In this document: positions 44,701 to 55,599 of the stretch, piece by piece
Layout: every line of letters starts with the position of its first letter
Numbering within the stretch: position 1 is the first letter of the stretch
DNA from: Glandiceps talaboti
Lineage: Eukaryota > Hemichordata > Enteropneusta > Spengelidae
Reading direction: 5' to 3'
NCBI RefSeq assembly: GCF_964340395.1
Contig: NC_135550.1
Location: 33,634,176 to 33,698,175 of the forward strand
Length of the DNA: 64,000 bases
Notes under the pieces: generated by a model
Databases searched by the model: none
What the model saw: the letters and a program-made list of their open reading frames with translations, nothing else
Told to the model about the DNA's origin: nothing
Program-made: the position numbers and the translations under genes

Positions 44701-44749
44701 ACTTTTCATAAAAGTAATTGTGGATACTTCAGACCTCTATGGACCATGA
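30704..44749 (+). CDS. TRAF3: TNF receptor-associated factor, TRAF3-like (complete, 8 coding exons)
   Basis: TRAFs are cytoplasmic trimeric adaptors and RING E3 ligases that link TNF-receptor and innate-immune receptors to NF-kappaB, MAPK and interferon-type signalling; vertebrate TRAF3 restrains the non-canonical NF-kappaB kinase NIK. Eight exons (30704-30918, 31130-31466, 34973-35050, 36628-36702, 41865-42140, 42486-42693, 43079-43422, 44522-44749) have GT-AG borders and compatible phases. They join to 586 residues; vertebrate TRAF3 is about 570. Domains: RING about 42-84, TRAF zinc fingers about 100-260, coiled coil about 260-430, MATH/TRAF-C about 433-580. The MATH domain has the TRAF3-style 'GKTLSLYSQPFY', 'CARVYLNGDGMGKGTHMSLF' and 'MNIASGCP'. 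The start is the first ATG after an in-frame TGA (30680). A splice acceptor at 30641 implies an upstream non-coding exon. Orthology to TRAF3 rather than another TRAF is my reading of the MATH domain. Confidence 0.93.
31130..31466 (+). CDS. TRAF3: TRAF gene 1, coding exon 2 (RING end, zinc fingers)
   Basis: Acceptor 'ccccctttag'-type at 31129. The exon completes the RING with C79-P-x-D82, the C3HC3D ending typical of TRAFs. It then encodes zinc-finger repeats with 'CNSRTNGCKVTVKLKDLKKH', 'CIHKKRGCDTLIERRHLVAH' and 'CKYCGTSMPKEELN'. Donor GTAAGT at 31467, phase 0. Confidence 0.92.
31853..32201 (+). mobile_element. tRNA-derived SINE with an L2/V-type tail
   Basis: The head carries a Pol III A-box-like segment ('ggttagcgtgaccgg', about 31865-31879) and a good B box, GGTTCGAGCC, at 31900-31909. 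The tail reads 'gtaaagcgctttgagcacag' and 'gaaagcgctatataagaac', then (ATT)n. This tail style belongs to SINEs mobilised by L2-clade LINEs. The element is full-length in appearance. Confidence 0.85.
32538..33818 (+). mobile_element. Full-length 'TAGCACAACTG' element, 1.28 kb
   Basis: It starts AGCACAACTGAACTGAGG and ends GCCATTGGCGCT, flanked by ATTTTT on both sides (32532-32537, 33819-33824). Inside are (CTGT)n at about 32583-32625, (TG)n at 32635-32720, 'taaacaacttaaagtcaaaaac', and 120-bp-scale units with 'cctagcaacan.accacgcccatagca'. No coding capacity. Confidence 0.85.
34355..34900 (+). pseudogene. LINE ORF2 C-terminal fragment
   Basis: The frame 34361-34720 encodes 'KLHWLPVKARVDFKVILLVF', 'GPLYIQDSFTR', 'VCGPKLWNSIPGELK' and 'FKGELKTYLFKQYYKLY', then a stop. 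This is the conserved end of L2/CR1-type ORF2, downstream of the RT. The element ends with an (ACTTTAA)n tail (34875-34899). The 5' part is missing. Confidence 0.85.
34973..35050 (+). CDS. TRAF3: TRAF gene 1, coding exon 3 (zinc finger)
   Basis: A 26-codon exon encoding 'QHIKTCDMAPVSCPNECGND' and a short tail. Acceptor 'tatcccacag', donor GTAAGG, phase 0 on both sides. One-finger exons of about 75-81 nt are repeated in TRAF gene 2. Confidence 0.92.
35203..35470 (+). repeat. 5' fragment of the 'TAGCACAACTG' element
   Basis: It begins AGCACAACTCAACTAAGGTTCAGTAGTGCTATAGG, continues into an irregular GT/GC microsatellite (35245-35340), and ends after the 'aagttaaaaactcccagac' and 'atgaaatttggttcatatgaaagtgatca' segments. 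Confidence 0.7.
35471..36627. other. Remainder of TRAF gene 1 intron 3; nothing recognised
   Basis: AT-rich intronic DNA. The open frames at 35595-35822 and 35862-36125 show no domain and no splice sites I would trust. Confidence 0.5.
36628..36702 (+). CDS. TRAF3: TRAF gene 1, coding exon 4 (zinc finger)
   Basis: 25 codons, 'LEHHLQKCPLQQDVCSFSEY' then GCEFR. Acceptor 'ttctcag' at 36627, donor GTAAGT at 36703, phase 0. The counterpart in gene 2 (62007-62081) has exactly the same length. Confidence 0.93.
38110..38865 (+). pseudogene. RT connection and RNase H of the DIRS1-like element
   Basis: Blocks in order, in shifting frames: 'LSRGNVFLRQLARMLGL', 'YRHLQRQL', 'QVSLSQTAKTDLIWWIQQ', 'PQPDLIIQSDTSL', 'GRWSIKEKALHFNVLELKAA', 'VEHLPGIANLLADHQSR' and 'EIDLFASRNSTQLCLSTF'. 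These match the DIRS1 RNase H and the following spacer. The RNase H active-site context is visible but interrupted. Confidence 0.8.
39090..39700 (+). pseudogene. Tyrosine recombinase remnant of the DIRS1-like element
   Basis: The N-terminal part is 'REQGLSQQATYILIR' and 'YDCKWDRFVSWCLRW'. After a stop near 39357 come 'LFKGFFRVRPPLPHYPTTWN' and 'VVFKFLHP', then a degraded helix before the sequence breaks at the LINE insertion. The C-terminal catalytic block with the Tyr is absent. Confidence 0.7.
39720..41160 (+). pseudogene. LINE fragment nested in the DIRS1-like element
   Basis: It shows the endonuclease-RT linker 'EIANAFNNFFVNVTSEI' (about 39985-40035), then a jump straight to the RT active-site block 'YADDTAAQVI' (about 40105), so most of the RT is deleted. 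Next come 'WCDVNKMCINSQKTKVMLI', 'LLGITIDD' and an open frame 40458-40946 with 'FYNSFILPHFDYCSTVWG', 'LKWLTFSQKVAYNQ' and 'FNGVKIWNSLLKDLR'. A (CAAA)n tail follows at 41136-41160. Confidence 0.85.
41865..42140 (+). CDS. TRAF3: TRAF gene 1, coding exon 5 (last finger, coiled coil)
   Basis: 92 codons. It starts GTCFKVQDHMSHSAGEH, which completes the finger begun in exon 4. Then comes a long Gln/Glu/Lys-rich helix with heptad leucines ('KVAYLEEKVTKLETQ'), the trimerising TRAF-N coiled coil. Acceptor 'ctgtttacag', donor GTAAGT, phase 0. Confidence 0.93.
42486..42693 (+). CDS. TRAF3: TRAF gene 1, coding exon 6 (coiled coil)
   Basis: 69 codons plus one base, continuing the coiled coil ('QETCRRVEQRVERLEYEQ') and ending in a Ser/Gly-rich turn. 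Acceptor 'acttctctag', donor GTAAGA. Confidence 0.9.
43079..43422 (+). CDS. TRAF3: TRAF gene 1, coding exon 7 (MATH domain, first half)
   Basis: The exon finishes the helix and opens the MATH fold with 'DGVLIWKIKDFARRKHEAV', 'GKTLSLYSQPFYTSKYGYKM' and 'HMSLFFVVMRGDYDQLLTW'. The phase-1 acceptor at 43078 is the only one that keeps frame; the AG two bases on would break it. Donor GTAAGT. Confidence 0.94.
43500..44300. repeat. Tandem repeat of about 290-bp units in TRAF gene 1 intron 7
   Basis: It opens 'ggatttatgcgttgggttccatctgtg' and has successive units with 'gcagccatatttgttg', 'cattcaagtgcctacac' and 'gacctttgac..caaggt.aaatggcc'. It is the same family as 1130-1835 but diverged. Confidence 0.6.
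44522..44749 (+). CDS. TRAF3: TRAF gene 1, last coding exon (MATH domain, second half)
   Basis: 75 codons and stop TGA (44747-44749). It begins VTLVLMDQDTGRRNLSD, followed by 'FRPDPTSSSFKRPTSDMNIA', 'SGCPLFVSQSVLE', and ends 'TLFIKVIVDTSDLYGP'. It closely resembles the end of vertebrate TRAF3. Confidence 0.95.
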   Translation, partial: VTLVLMDQDTGRRNLSDTFRPDPTSSSFKRPTSDMNIASGCPLFVSQSVLETPTYVKNDTLFIKVIVDTSDLYGP

Positions 44750-46364
44750 AGGGGGTGGAGTGTTTTCATGCAAGACATTCCACCCCCAAGCAAATCTGAT
44801 ATTGTGTAGTTGTGAAACCAAATCCCCAAGCTAAGCTATATTGCAATCAGCAATGCTGTAAACTGGAATATCAGTCACCCTGCATGTTCCATGTTCACAG
44901 TTCAACCCACTGATGAGACCACATTATAGCAATACATTATTATATTACTATCTCATACTTATAATGTTCAACTATTCCTACAAAAGAAAAGAAATGAAAA
45001 TCAAGATGTATGCTATGTTAGCAAAAGTTGTTACCGAAACATCAATGTTAGGTTTATTTATGCTATACACTCACTGTTGCAGTTTTCGGACAAGGTAATG
45101 TTATTCAACGATTACTATTGTATAAATGTTACAAAAATGTAACACTCGTTACTGTTGTTCAGACATTTTCCTTGGGGTCTCTTTCAACAGGGTTTAAAGT
45201 CAGAAGTAGTTTTGTGTATGATGTAGTCCCCGAATTTATAACCCTACCTCGAGGACATGAATGCCCATGCCGATTTACATATTTGTCTTGTAAATTATGA
45301 TTTTCGCCACACCTTTTGATTTAAATACAGGGCAACAACATTGATGTTATGATATTTTAATCATCTTTACTCTAAATTTAATTTATTTGTAAAGAAATTA
45401 TCATGAACACTGTCCTACTTCCTAATTCAGTCCAGGGGTTTGATCACAGTTCATGGCACAACTTGGCAGTCTGTGTCTTGGACGTACCAGCATGGGCACT
45501 AGCCAATATCTGAGACACTTCTTTACACCTGATACCTTCCATGTTTCGTCTAAAAACACCCCAGATTTCATGAAAAATGTCATCTTGTTTGAACTGAGCA
45601 CTGGGAGAAAACTATTAATGAGATTAAGTATTACCTGATATTTCATATGAATGTGTGAGGGCATAATAATATGATAGTGCTCGAGCAAATGGCGACCATT
45701 GCGAGACGAGTTAATTTCTGTCCAAAAGCAGAGTCTGTCCGAAAACTGCGATAGTGAGTGTACACCCCTTGGTTTCCAAGTGTTGATCACAAAATTCTGA
45801 CCAAAATTTTAGGTTGCTGGCTACAGGAAAAGTTTGCTATATATTGATATTCAGTGTAATGAGAAAGTGGCTGTATATTTTGTAGGAATGTTAACCATTA
45901 TGTGTGCAGTTCTAGCCATATATAACAAGTGTTTACTATTTAAAATACACACATTTCCCCAAAGTTTATCAATTATTTATAGTCGCAAACTCTTTTGAAA
46001 TAGTCATACATGTGAGATTTGTGATCAACACTTTTGCTTCCAATATCGAGATTTGCTGAGGGTTGTACTGGTAGTTACTGAACTTTGGAACTGCCTCCCT
46101 TTGGTAAAATGTCTATTATACTGTGTGAAGTATTGAATGTCACCATGTGTATCTGTCAGTCATGGATTGTTTGCAGTGTGACCAGTGCATATCTTGAGGA
46201 CAAGCTGAATGGCATAGAGATTTGGTCATTTGTGAATCTTGTTTTCTCTAATCTATTAAATGATAGTATGCTTTCAAAGACTTAATACTACAAACATTGA
46301 ATCAAGTAATTACCATTTGTGATTATAGATAAATATAGTAAACAGTTTCTGAAAGTGACAGAGA
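44750..46364. other. Downstream region of TRAF gene 1; no gene
   Basis: Probably includes 3' UTR; I saw no canonical AATAAA within the first kilobase. A 122-codon minus-strand frame (45790-45422) has no domain I recognise and is left unannotated. Confidence 0.5.
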
Positions 46365-46371
46365 CATTTTT

Positions 46372-46418
46372 CGCACAACTGAACTGATAAGGTTCAGTAG
46401 TGCTATAGGCATACAAAG

Positions 46419-46497
<79 letters not shown>

Positions 46498-47725
46498 GTA
46501 AACAACTTAAAGTAAAAAAACACTGAACCGATTACCATGATATTTGGTGGGTATAGTACCCTAGGCGTCTAGTTGGGAAATTGTTCAAATCAAAATGATC
46601 ACATCACCAGTGTGTGATTTGGGCAAAAAAAATGTCATTTTTGGTCAAAAAACTTTAAACTCTCAAACCACTGGGCAGATCGGCCTGAAATTTGGTGGGT
46701 ATTTTCTTGGCGATATAATAGTTTGAGAAATGTTCATGACACGATGATCCCATCAGTGATATGCAAATTAGGGCTAAAAATGTGTTTTTTGGTCAAAAGT
46801 CTATAATTCCAAAAGTACTTGGTTGATTTGGCTGAAATTTCACAGGGATGTTTGTTTGAAATTGTTCAAAGCAAAATAATCACATCACAGATGTATGATT
46901 TGGGTCAAAAAATATGTTTGTTCAAAAAACTTAAACTCAAAAACTACTGGGCAGATTGGCCTGAAATATGTTGGGAACATTCTAAGGGGTGTGTAGATTA
47001 AGATTTGTTCATGACATGATGATTCCATCAGTAATATGCAAATTAGGGCTAAAATGTGTCTTATTGGTAAAAAATCTTCAATTGCAAAACAATTGAGCAG
47101 ACTTGGCTGAAATTTAATGGGGATGCATTTTTAGGCAGGGTGTATAAATGAAGAAATATTAAATTAAGCATATAATGATCTCATCAATGATATGCAAATT
47201 TGGTGTAAAAATGTGAATTTTTGTCAAAAACATGTATCTCAAAAAGAACTTGGGCCTAATAAAAAAAAGTGTGGTTCCAATTATGCTCAATTTTAGAATA
47301 GGTGGGGTAGGTAGATATTTTATTTTATTATATTTATTTTTTCATGTGTGAGTGTCTAGTTCAGGTTTTCCATTGTTTTCCAAATGGTCTCTGTGTTGTT
47401 ATTTATTTCTTACTATCAGATATACAGCCATTACAGATTGGAAGAACAGTTTTATATTGTTTTTTTAAGTTGATGTCAGTTTCCGCATCCACTATTTCTT
47501 GTGGCACTTCACACAATTTTTGCAATTTTATTATTTTGTTCTTGAATATGTAAAAAAAAGTTTAGGGTTGGCAGTGATAAACTATTTTATGTCTACGTCT
47601 TGGTCAATGAGACAAATTTAGTGAGATGTTTCTAGAAGTGTTATTCGGCACACTTTGACACAATTGGCCCTAGCAACCATGACCACACCCGGAGCAATAA
47701 CCAAATGCCATATATTTTGCCAAAA
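46372..47725 (+). mobile_element. 'TAGCACAACTG' element, right end missing
   Basis: The left end 'cgcacaactgaactgataagg' follows ATTTTT at 46366. (CTGT)n lies at 46422-46497, followed by 'taaacaacttaaagtaaaaaaac', several 'atgatatttggtgggta'-type units, and one 'ctagcaaccatgaccacacc' unit near 47670. The terminal GCCATTGGCGCT is not found. Confidence 0.75.
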
Positions 47726-47769
47726 ATATATGAAATTTTCATGCTTTTACTGCCACTGACAGTGACAGT

Positions 47770-48055
47770 TGAGTGGAGTTCAAGGGTTAGGTTGATTCTC
47801 TTTTGTCATTTGCTGTCTCTTGTCTGTAATTCATAGTCCATAATTTTTTTTAATTTTTTTTTTTATCTTCTCTGAAACTGGCCGTTTGATTGATTTTATA
47901 TTTGGTGTTCCTGTCCCTTGGGAAGTCTATTCAGATTTGTTCATGCCAAGTTGATATGAGTCATGTCCTATTTTACTGAATTTTTAAAAATATTTCTGGT
48001 CAATGATATTCTCAGCTTGATATCTTTAATTCTGTTTTTTGCTGATTTTTAGGTA
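47770..48055. repeat. Interspersed repeat shared with 15175-15390
   Basis: Same blocks 'aagggttaggttgattctct' and 'attcagatttgttcatgccaagttgat' as at 15.2 kb. Confidence 0.55.
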
Positions 48056-49155
48056 ATTTGTGATCGGGTAAATCAATTCTATGGTAAAGGGCAATTATAG
48101 TAGTGAACAATTTATACCACCAATAGAATGATTTAATTTCTTTTGAAGCTAAAAGCTAATGATGATGGAAGATATATGTTTTGTAAGGAGATTTTTGACT
48201 GGGTTTATAAGTTATGTTTACCTGGAAACCACAAACACTTCACCACTATGGTGGTTATTGTTAATTGTAGCATAGTTGAACTGTTTCTAGACAATGTTCA
48301 AAAATACAACATCATTGATTCACCGTGTCCATCTCCAGTGTACTGCAGAGCTATTTCGACTGCAATGTTAATTGTTTAGTTTGAAATGTTCAAGTTTTTG
48401 TATTTTTGACTATTCATGATGAGTACTAGAATATATAATTTTTATGTGACAGGTATTAATACAAAGTCCTATTTTGTTAGAGTTGAATCGTCTTGAAGCT
48501 GTCATTGTTCCATATAAATGAATATGTTCTGCAAGTAAAACACCAACCAACCAACCAACCACACTTTTTAAAGTCAAAGGTAATGGGTAATATGCAATAT
48601 TCATTTACATCAACCTGGCAAAGAAATTAAAAAATACCAGTCGTTTAAACATCAAAATAGAAAAAAGAAACTTACACTTGAATATTCAAAGAGATGCAAA
48701 GCTTAGACAAAAGCACTTCTTTCAAACTGTGTTGCTATGCCAGATGAAGATATGCTGGCTCCGTATTGTTGAATTTGTTGAGTCATACAGATTGTAAGAG
48801 TGAAAATAACAAGAGAGAAATAGGTAGGAATGGGCTGCCATGGGGTATGGACTAGAGTCTGTGAGCACATGTTATAAATGAAGTCATGTCTCATTTACTA
48901 GAGTACATACCCCTGTCTTATTTGCCCTGGTATTGCAGGTGAAACATAGAAAAACTGCTTGCTGTGCTGTTACCTTTAGAATGGTTTGTGTCTACATGTC
49001 TGCCTTGGCTAGTTCATCTTTATTCCCAAATTCTTATTATCATAATGCTCAGTAGAATCAGTTTCTTACAATTCCACATTTCTGAAATTTTATCATGGAA
49101 GGAAAGTACCCACTCCAATTATTTCCAACTTATCTTTTTTAACTATGACTACTTT
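48056..49155. other. No gene recognised
   Basis: Short open frames only; none carries a motif or convincing splice sites. Confidence 0.4.
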
Positions 49156-49163
49156 TGATTATT

Positions 49164-50115
49164 AGCACAACTGAATACTGAAATTCAGTAGTGCTATAGG
49201 CATGGTGCAGTGTCTGTGCGTGCATGTGTGCATGCGTGTGTGTGCATGTGTCTGTGTTTGTGTGTGTGCATGCATGCACGCACCCGCATGCGTGTGTGTG
49301 TGTGTCGACGACTTAAACCTCAGACCACTATAGTGGTCTGAGCTTAAACTTAAAAAAAATGCCAGTCCAATTGTCTTGGTATCTGATGGGGACATTGCTT
49401 GTGGTGTCTAGTTGGAAAATTGTTCAAATCAAAAAGTATTGCAGCACAATGTGTGATTTGCATATCAAAAATATAAATTTGGGTAAAAAAAACTCATCGG
49501 TCTAAACTGTGGTGGGAATATTCTAAGAGGTGTTTAGATTAGGAATTGTTGATAACATTATGGTCCCATCAGTTATATGCAAATTAGGGCTAAAAATGTG
49601 TCATTTTGGTCAGAAATTCCAAAACTACTTGGGCTGATATTTATGGAACATTCTTAGTGGTGTTTAGATTAAGAATTGATCATGACATGATGATCACACC
49701 AGTGATATGCAAATTAGATCAAAATCTCAAGTTTGGTCAAAAACTTATGTCTTGAAAACTACTTAGTTGAAACTTGGTGGAATGTTTCTAGAGGTGTTAT
49801 TAAGCAGTTATTGTTCAAAAACATTTTGACACAACTGGCCCTAGAAACCATGACTGCACCCTTAGCAGCAGGGAAATGATGCATATTACAATAGATAAGC
49901 AAGTGAGTAAAGATTCAAAAATTGTATGGAAATATGCCTAGCAACAAGATCACAACCATAGCAATATCCAAATGATGGTTTATATTGTAAAGATGATAAG
50001 TGGAAAGGGTAAGCAAGTGAATAAAGATTCCACAAATGTATGCAAATATACCTAGCAACAAGACCAAGCCCATAGCAAGAGCCAAATACAATTGTGCTAC
50101 AAAGCCATTGGTGCT
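49164..50115 (+). mobile_element. 'TAGCACAACTG' element copy, diverged
   Basis: Starts AGCACAACTGAATACTG, has a mixed TG/CATG microsatellite (about 49215-49303), and ends 'acaattgtgctacaaagcca' and TTGGTGCT at 50115. Flanking hexamers (ATTATT, AATTTC) do not match each other. Confidence 0.75.
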
Positions 50116-50995
50116 AATTTCTTTAGATACATAGATAGTTTAAATATTCCTTACAAACACTGAATTCTTGAAATATGCTGTGTTTATGCTACCAAATACA
50201 CAATTTTCAAAGTAATTCTACAGAATTTACTCCTTTGATGTACATCAAAGGTATCAATGTCTTTGTGCCCATATCTTATCTATTCCCAATGAAGACACAA
50301 AATCTCGTCTTAAAGTATCTATCAAAATCTTGTATATATATGTATCTGTGTTTATGTATCATTGTACTCTCGCTTCTATGCTATTTCTAGATTTACTCTT
50401 GCATTTCTTGTGCATGCCAAAGCTATGCACCCAAATAAACAAGTGTAAACTTCTTTTCTCGGTCTTCTTGTTTCATAAAGTTTCTGTAGTGCAGAACTTT
50501 ATCACAAGACTTAAAAAAACAAACATTAAAACCAGCACAGCCTTAATAGTGACCAGTTTAAGTGATTCAACCAGCACAGCCTTAGTGACCAGTTTAAGTG
50601 ATTCAACTCAATAAAAATCAACAAAAACATAAACAGAATTTGAAACCACAAAAAAAAGAAGAAAAAAAGAGGCAAATTGCAAGATTGACTTCAAATTCTA
50701 CCTTTTAATGAAGTACATAAAATACCTCAGCATGTATTATAATTTTTTGTATATTACTTTAGTTTGAAGATCAGTAACCATGATAAATCTATTTCTAAAG
50801 ACTAAAATGTAAGAACTTATACTGTTTAATAATATTAGTTTACTAGAGATGGTATACTCTGGTAACTATTCTAAATAACTGTTGAGAACAATTTGTGTTG
50901 AGGAACATAAAAACCATTAGGCAAAAATAAAAGTAAGGTTTGTTTCTGATAACATGACTTGAGGAAATAGGGTAGGTAGGTCAGAGTTTTATTTT
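50116..50995. other. No gene; one 40-bp tandem duplication
   Basis: 'accagcacagcctta..gtgaccagtttaagtgattca' occurs twice at 50530-50607. The rest is AT-rich without recognisable features. Confidence 0.5.
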
Positions 50996-50999
50996 ATAT

Positions 51000-51738
51000 A
51001 AAAAACAATTTTTTGTTGAGAAATTACTTAGACCCCAAAGCAAGATACTTGTTGGTCGCAATACTTGTGATAAGCAAATTAGGTCTAGAATGTGTCTTTT
51101 TGGTCAAAAATCTTTAATTCCAAAACTATAGAGCAGATTGGGCTGAAATTTAATGGCAATGCATCTGGGGATGTGTAGGTGAAGGTGTATTCACAATGTG
51201 ATGATCCCATTAGCAATATGCAAATCAAGTAAAAAATCTCAAATTTTGGTGAAAAACATCTTGAAACTGCGTGATGAATGGGGTTGAAACTGGGGATGTT
51301 TGTAGAGGTATTTTGCTGCTACGGTTGAAAATGATCACACACAATTGGCCCTAGCAACCATGACCATGCCCTTAGCAACAGTGAAATGATGTATGTTACA
51401 AAGATAACAGGGATGGGTAGGTAAGTGAATAAAGATTTTAAAAAATGTATGCAAATATCCCTAGCAACAGGACCACACCCATGGTGACAGCTAAATGATG
51501 GTTGATAGTGCAAATATGACAAGTGGAAAGGTAGGGGGCAAGTTATTAAGATTCCAAAAATGTATGCAATATGTTCCAACATAATTGGCCATAGCAATTA
51601 TGACCATGCCCTTAGCAACAGTGAAATGATGTATATTAGAAAGATAACAGGGATGGGTAGGTAAGTGAATAAAGATTTAAAAAATGTTGGCAAATATCCA
51701 TAGCAACAGACATACAGTTGTGGTATGCCATTGGCGCT
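51000..51738 (+). repeat. 'TAGCACAACTG' element, left-truncated
   Basis: It contains 'caaattaggtctagaatgtgtctttttggtcaaaaatct' units and several 'ccctagcaacnngaccac' units, and ends GCCATTGGCGCT at 51738. The left terminus and microsatellite are missing. Confidence 0.7.
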
Positions 51739-51839
51739 ATTTTTTTTATTTGGCCTTACTTTGTCTTCTTTCAAATACATATACTCTATAAAATAAACCC
51801 TCAAATTAAAGATTAAAAAGTAAAGAATATATATATATA

Positions 51840-52075
51840 TATAAAGCCCCCACCCCACCAAAAAATTTAAAACTTTGACCGTTTTGTCAAAAAAAAAAAA
51901 AAATGATAAGAATCACAAAACTTTAAAAAAAAAAAAGAAAAAAAGAAGTGATCTTTGTTTCGATTGCATTAAAAATGTATCCCAACCCCAAAAAAAACTA
52001 TAAAAAGAAAAAAATCAAAAAAAAATCAAAAAAAAAAGAAATGTAAAAAAAGAAAGAAAAGAATTTGGATAGTAT
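51840..52075. repeat. A-rich low-complexity tract
   Basis: Multiple runs of 5-14 A separated by short islands. No function suggested. Confidence 0.8.
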
Positions 52076-54025
52076 TGTTAGAGTTGTTAGAAAAATCAAT
52101 ACGATGACATGTAAGTAATTTTGTGCAATTTTAAAAGATTATTTGTAGTGTAGTCAAATGATATGTGCACAAACATTTGTGGTGTAGTCAAATGATATGT
52201 ACACAAACATAAAGCCTAGAATGATTAAATGAATGTTTTTCTCCACATGAATTTGTTGTTTATAGTTTGCATTGTTGTAAAGGAAAACACGTACAGTTTA
52301 TACAAATCAAGAGAAATCTTGTAAAATGGTGCTAAAATAGGAAAAGGCCAGTAAAGTGTTATTCATAGAATGCTATCTTTATTTCTACAAGCAGTAAGCC
52401 CAGATATTTGCTCATTATTACACTGTAGGGCTGTATTTATTGCTGTGTTTCTGTAGTGAGTTGGCCAAACCATAAAACCACTCTAGATTTTCCTTAGCAG
52501 TGATGGAAATGAAGGAAGAGATTAGTATCGTAGTTGTTTTTATAGTTGTGTTTTTATCTGACAAATTGGAATCATTTACACTGGTTTATAATTAGTATGT
52601 GGAAATTTATGATAGAAGTGTGATATTGATTAACAATGGTAAATATAGAATGTGAAGTGAATTACAAATGACGTTAATATTTGGTATACTGACACTTTTA
52701 GTGCACGCAACTGTCAGTGAGCATACATTTTGTCTATACACAAATCTGGTGAAATTCATTGCATTAATTAATTAAATAGATGATGGAATTTCTTTTTTTC
52801 TTTTGTCTTGCAGCAAATAAAAGGTTTACCATAGTAACAATTCTTGATTTATGTATTTATTTGCATGATGTAGACGTTATATGTGGAGCAGACACAAAAG
52901 CATATTTTTTTCATGAATATGCACAAATTGAGTTAAATTTTCTAGAAAAATAGTAAGATATTAACAAATCAATCAAAAAATCAATCATGGTCAATTATGT
53001 AAAATTCATGTCATCCTAATTTCAACTCCTCATACTCTTCCATAATCACAGTTTGCTGATCTTTTGCAACATAATTTACTTGTGCATGTGTGAAAATACT
53101 GAGCGCACTGATAGTAGACCTTCATTCAAAATATGTAACGAAGTAAGGAGATGAGACTCATCTTCAAAATGGGTATGACAAGCTTTATCAGCCAATAATA
53201 CTTTCCCTGGTTTTATTTTGGTTGACTGCATTGTCTAACTGCGAAAAATCACATTCCATAGAGTGACTGGATAATAAACATTATTGTGTATTTGTTCATC
53301 TCACTTTGCATCTGATCAAATAGTTTACTATCATGTCTGCTAAACCTAAGATTCAAATGATAAATTGTTTGATGTCCACAATAATCAATTATATCATATC
53401 ATTTCACATGTTGCACTACAATTTTTAATGCAATAATGTTTGTCATTTTGAGTTCATGTGTGGTCATTCCACATAATGAATTCAGTAATGTATTCAGGTG
53501 TAAGTTTTCTTGTAGATTTATAAGTAAGAAATACGATTTTGAGCTGAATTGTAGATGTTACTGAAGTGTGAGATATACTATATCCCCATCAATATTCAAA
53601 TAATTTCCCTGGGCTCCCCTGGTGACTTCCTATAAACCCTACCTAGTCCCTTCCCTAATGAACAGTTGCCACAGGGCGACTTCCAGCTGTAAATAATTCA
53701 CTCGTAATTGACTAAATACAGACATTTTGTCAATTCTTCTCCTCTTATCTAAATCAAAACACCCCTAATGTTATACTAGTAATATATACCTGTTACACCA
53801 ACAGTTTGGTTTATCTCATCTTCTGGGAGATTATCACACCGAATAAACACTCAACCATACACAGATTAGTATAGAAGAGAGCTCTCTTATTCTGACTTGT
53901 TAAGTACACATATAGTAACAACATGAAAGAAACATGGAGAGTAGTGGTTGAACTACAAGGCAAAAAGAAAAGCAAGGAATGGTCGATACCTAGCAAATTG
54001 AAAAGTGATATTGTAATGGAATTAC
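52076..54025. other. No gene recognised
   Basis: AT-rich DNA; a short duplicated phrase 'gtgtagtcaaatgatatgt.cacaaacat' lies at 52147-52210. Nothing else stands out. Confidence 0.45.
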
Positions 54026-54029
54026 TGTT

Positions 54030-54125
54030 GTTCACACTGAGATTTCAGATATTGTTGAAGATTTTAATAATTTCTTTGTTCATATTGGTGAAAACCTTGC
54101 AAAGAATACTTACTTGCCTACGGTA
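54030..54125 (+). pseudogene. LINE linker fragment (plus strand)
   Basis: Translation gives 'EISDIVEDFNNFFVHIGENL', the conserved stretch just before RT in LINE ORF2. The C-terminal end of a similar element appears on the same strand at 55600-55715, on the other side of the minus-strand LINE. Confidence 0.65.
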
Positions 54126-54375
54126 ATTAAAGTATTTATTGATTACACGTAACAAAACCCTGGGGATTTGTTAAAGGTACAAATAAAATAAAATTGGGAA
54201 AAAAAAAAAAAAAAAAAAAAATCATAATAATAACACTTATAGGCTTTTCAAAAGTAACATTACATATCATAATAAAGACTACAAAACAAAACAAAACAAC
54301 AACAATAACTATTCAACGAGTTGAAACATAATATTAATGAAAAAATAATAATGAAGGGTAATTAGACATTTCAAA

Positions 54376-55310
54376 TTATATATTATGAGTATTTTGTAGG
54401 TGGTGCTCCCTTTTTATATTACTAAGTTTGATATATTTTCCAAGTGCGATAATTAGAGTTTTGTTGCTCATTATTTCTTTAAATTGTTGTTCTTCTGTCA
54501 AGTTTCTGTAATTATTAATATGTTTAGCAGCTTCACTAAAGAGGTCATGCCTGAGTAAATTATACAGGGGACACTGTAATATAAAGTGTTTTTCATCTTT
54601 TACAAGGGTTGAGTTGCATATTTTACATAATCTGCTTTTAGCTGGTATTTTGTGATGACGACCCTTTTCAATTTCAAGTTTGTGGTCACTTAGTCTGAAT
54701 TTACAGATTATTGATCGCAATTCTGGGTTATTTAATTTTTCTAGATATGGTTCAAGCTTAAAATCTAATTTAATGAGTTTGTATGTTCTGAGTTTGCAGT
54801 TATTATTTCCATTTTCCTCTCTGTTATTTAAGCTGTTTTTCCACTGTGAGATGAAGCTTGCTTGTTGCTGATGTTCAATGTTGATTATTTGCTGTGTTTT
54901 TATTTTTTTACTGATTTCATTGACTTGTAATTGATTTATGTCACTATTAGGTAGGTACAAAGTTGTGGATTTGTACCAGGTTGTCTTTTTTTCTTTGTTG
55001 AAACTGAAAGCTTCTCGTAATATGTTGTTTTTTGTATTCATTACATGGACGAGATATTTTATCGCTTGTTTTTTCACAAATATATCTAATGGAAATCTTC
55101 CAAGTTCCCCATAAATCCCCATTTTAGTGGTTTTCTTTGATACTCCTAGTATAAACCGACAGAAGTTAACATTTACAGTTTCAATTGGTGAATCTTTGCA
55201 GCACTCATCACTCCATATGTCACACCCATATACAACTATTGGTCTTATTAGTTTATCAAATATATCTAGCATTAATAATGTAAATTCTGCTTTCCATAAT
55301 GTAATTTGAT
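54376..55310 (-). pseudogene. LINE ORF2 C-terminal portion (minus strand)
   Basis: A 298-codon open frame (55272-54376) begins inside the post-RT region: 'LIRPIVVYGCDIWSDE' corresponds to the usual 'P.L.YG.EIW' block. It ends in a zinc-knuckle-like 'CKICNSTLVKDEKHFILQC' (C-x2-C-x9-H-x4-C) typical of the ORF2 C-terminus in several invertebrate LINE families. No RT is present, so the copy is 5'-truncated near 55310. The frame is intact, so the insertion is fairly young. An A run at 54199-54222 lies beyond its 3' end. Confidence 0.8.
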
Positions 55311-55599
55311 GTTATGCTAACAAGCTAACAGTCTATTCTGGTCAAACAAAGATGTTAGTCATTGGTAGCACATGTAGATGCAAATCTCTCTCTGTCTCAA
55401 TTCAAAGATATGAATACACATGTACTTATACACAGTAGGACACTACTTCTTTCGTTGGAGTTTGCCTGGATAATAATGTTTTATGGAAATATCACATTTA
55501 ATACAGAAATAAAGAACAAAGTTAACCCTGAGGTTTATTTTACAGGTTTCTTTATTCTTTTGATGCTGTTACTATACGCTTGTTCTTCCTCATTTGTCA

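Noticed and set aside
45422-45790. 122-codon minus-strand frame downstream of TRAF gene 1
   Set aside because: No domain, no splice context, composition like surrounding intergenic DNA.
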